Source of the DNA: Chitinophagaceae bacterium
GTDB lineage: Bacteria; Bacteroidota; Bacteroidia; Chitinophagales; Chitinophagaceae
Assembly (NCBI GenBank): GCA_019638615.1
Contig: JAHBTL010000039.1
Coordinates: 1-64,000, forward strand
Direction: 5' to 3'
Length of the DNA stretch: 64,000 nucleotides
The first letter of the stretch is position 1. Each line of letters starts with the position of its first letter. Below are positions 63,053 to 64,000 of the stretch, piece by piece. The position numbers and the translations under genes were made by a program. A model generated the notes under the pieces. The model saw nothing but the letters and a program-made list of their open reading frames with translations. It made no database searches and was not told where the DNA came from.

Positions 63053-64000
63053 ATGTCTTGCAAACTATTGTTTTTAACGATTGTAGTTCTTTCCCTTCAC
63101 TTTAAAGTATCTGGTACTGCGGATGATCCGGATGAAAAAATCGTTCATGATAAAGTCCTGCAAACAATTGCAATAACTGTGCAAAATGGTGATTTGAGAC
63201 TATTGATAGACTATTCCAGGGGTTGTTATATAAAAAGCTTATCCATAAAAAATAAAAATACATTATCGCCTGCAGGAATATATACCGGTATAAAGAGAAA
63301 TAATATTGTATATACGTCAAAGGAGCTAACAGGTTCGCCGTCTGTTGCAGTAAAGGGCGATGTAATAAATATTACTGGAATTAAATACGGGGACTCTTCC
63401 GTTACTATACAGGAGTCCTGGATATTAGAGGTGAAACAGGAAGATATATCATGGGAGTTGAAAAGGTTATATGCACAAGGTTTTGAAGCGGAAGAAATGT
63501 ATTATCCAAAATGGAATTTTATTGATTTATCCGTTTGGAAAGGTGGAATAATTGATAACGGAGGAATGGTATGGTGTAAATATTTGAAGAATATTAATGA
63601 TAGCTACGGAGTTCATACCGGGGGTACAACTTACTGGAATGATATTTCAGGTGATGGCTTATCTGTTCAGGGCTTTGGTTTAGCCGGATCGCAAATTGCA
63701 AGTCAGTATTCTCATAGTCCTGGTGGCGAATTTACCTGCACTCAGCTTGTAACAAATGCAGCACTCAGGCAACGTTACAATCTTAATCGCTTTGTATCAA
63801 AAAAGCCAAATGTCTTTGCTCCATTTAATGTTGAGAAAGGTGAAGTGTCGGCGCGTTTTACATTGAAGTATATTGATTATTTCAAACAATATGACAGGGG
63901 AGATTTAAAAAAAATTAATGCAGTTGCTGTAAGGGAACTGCTTAATACCACTGCCAGGTACGGTGTAGTTGATAATAATATTGTTGGTGGTAATGGATGG
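63053..64000 (+). CDS. Uncharacterised secreted protein (truncated by window end)
   Basis: From the ATG at 63053 one frame stays open to the window end (316 codons). A signal peptide-like start (MSCKLLFLTIVVLSLHFKVS) is followed by a beta-rich region (YSRGCYIKSLSIKNKN) and motifs such as MYYPKWNFIDLSVWKGGIID and GEFTCTQLVTNAALRQRYNL. The layout (beta-sandwich start, then aromatic-rich blocks) is of the kind seen in secreted carbohydrate-active proteins, but I recognise no family and the C-terminus is missing. A TATCTTTA at 63028-63035 is a near match to the -7 box. The preceding gap 62831-63052 holds no gene. Confidence 0.6.
   Translation, partial: MSCKLLFLTIVVLSLHFKVSGTADDPDEKIVHDKVLQTIAITVQNGDLRLLIDYSRGCYIKSLSIKNKNTLSPAGIYTGIKRNNIVYTSKELTGSPSVAVKGDVINITGIKYGDSSVTIQESWILEVKQEDISWELKRLYAQGFEAEEMYYPKWNFIDLSVWKGGIIDNGGMVWCKYLKNINDSYGVHTGGTTYWNDISGDGLSVQGFGLAGSQIASQYSHSPGGEFTCTQLVTNAALRQRYNLNRFVSKKPNVFAPFNVEKGEVSARFTLKYIDYFKQYDRGDLKKINAVAVRELLNTTARYGVVDNNIVGGNGW

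Overview
The window reads as a chromosomal segment of a Bacteroidota bacterium, most likely family Chitinophagaceae (order Chitinophagales). Pointers are two SusC/SusD pairs, each with an ECF sigma factor and a FecR-type anti-sigma factor, STN-domain SusC proteins, a Bacteroidota-type LptE, a TAnnTTTG promoter box in front of miaB and generally weak Shine-Dalgarno sequences. Species cannot be fixed from this sequence alone.

Layout. (1) 1-7.5 kb, plus strand, AT-rich: the end of an upstream frame, a frameshifted WG-repeat-like gene, a four-gene cluster (membrane protein, PH/GRAM-like membrane protein, Gln-rich disordered protein, orphan VirD4/TraG-like ATPase), a degraded lipoprotein-sorting-like gene, and a lipoprotein/outer-membrane protein pair. 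(2) 7.6-16.4 kb, all minus strand: a patchwork of unrelated genes (unknowns, TfoX-N, DUF1761, UvrB, bestrophin, a 620-aa orphan) with related attC-like repeats in several gaps; it resembles a sedentary cassette array. (3) 16.7-21.5 kb: phospholipase C and a YeiH-type transporter (minus), then a NagD-like HAD phosphatase (plus). (4) 21.7-34.8 kb, plus: polysaccharide utilisation locus 1 (sigma, FecR, SusC, SusD, SGNH esterase, putative glycosidase, GH20), ending in a chimeric pseudogene. (5) 34.8-48.0 kb, minus: PUL 2, facing PUL 1 (sigma, FecR, SusC, SusD, GH20, sulfatase, metallophosphoesterase, DUF4838 protein). (6) 48-55.5 kb: a decayed intergenic region with an inverted-repeat element and a PQQ-dehydrogenase remnant, then an MGH1-like glycosidase, a DUF1080 protein and a PVC-type cytochrome, then an FkbM methyltransferase. 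(7) 56-63 kb, plus: housekeeping run miaB, sigma-54 activator, LptE, TPR-like protein, secG, mltG, YihY, and a gene cut by the window end.

The two PULs probably act on related, N-acetylhexosamine-containing glycans. SusCD pairs import oligosaccharides, GH20 enzymes remove terminal GlcNAc/GalNAc, the esterase removes O-acetyl groups and the sulfatase removes sulfate. Each locus has its own sigma/anti-sigma trans-envelope switch, and both SusC proteins carry the STN signalling domain that talks to FecR. The most unusual items are the orphan coupling-ATPase cluster (0.7-4.7 kb), the attC-like array with an embedded uvrB (7.6-16.4 kb), and the fusion of a GH172-like N-terminus to a duplicated HAD tail (34.5-34.8 kb).
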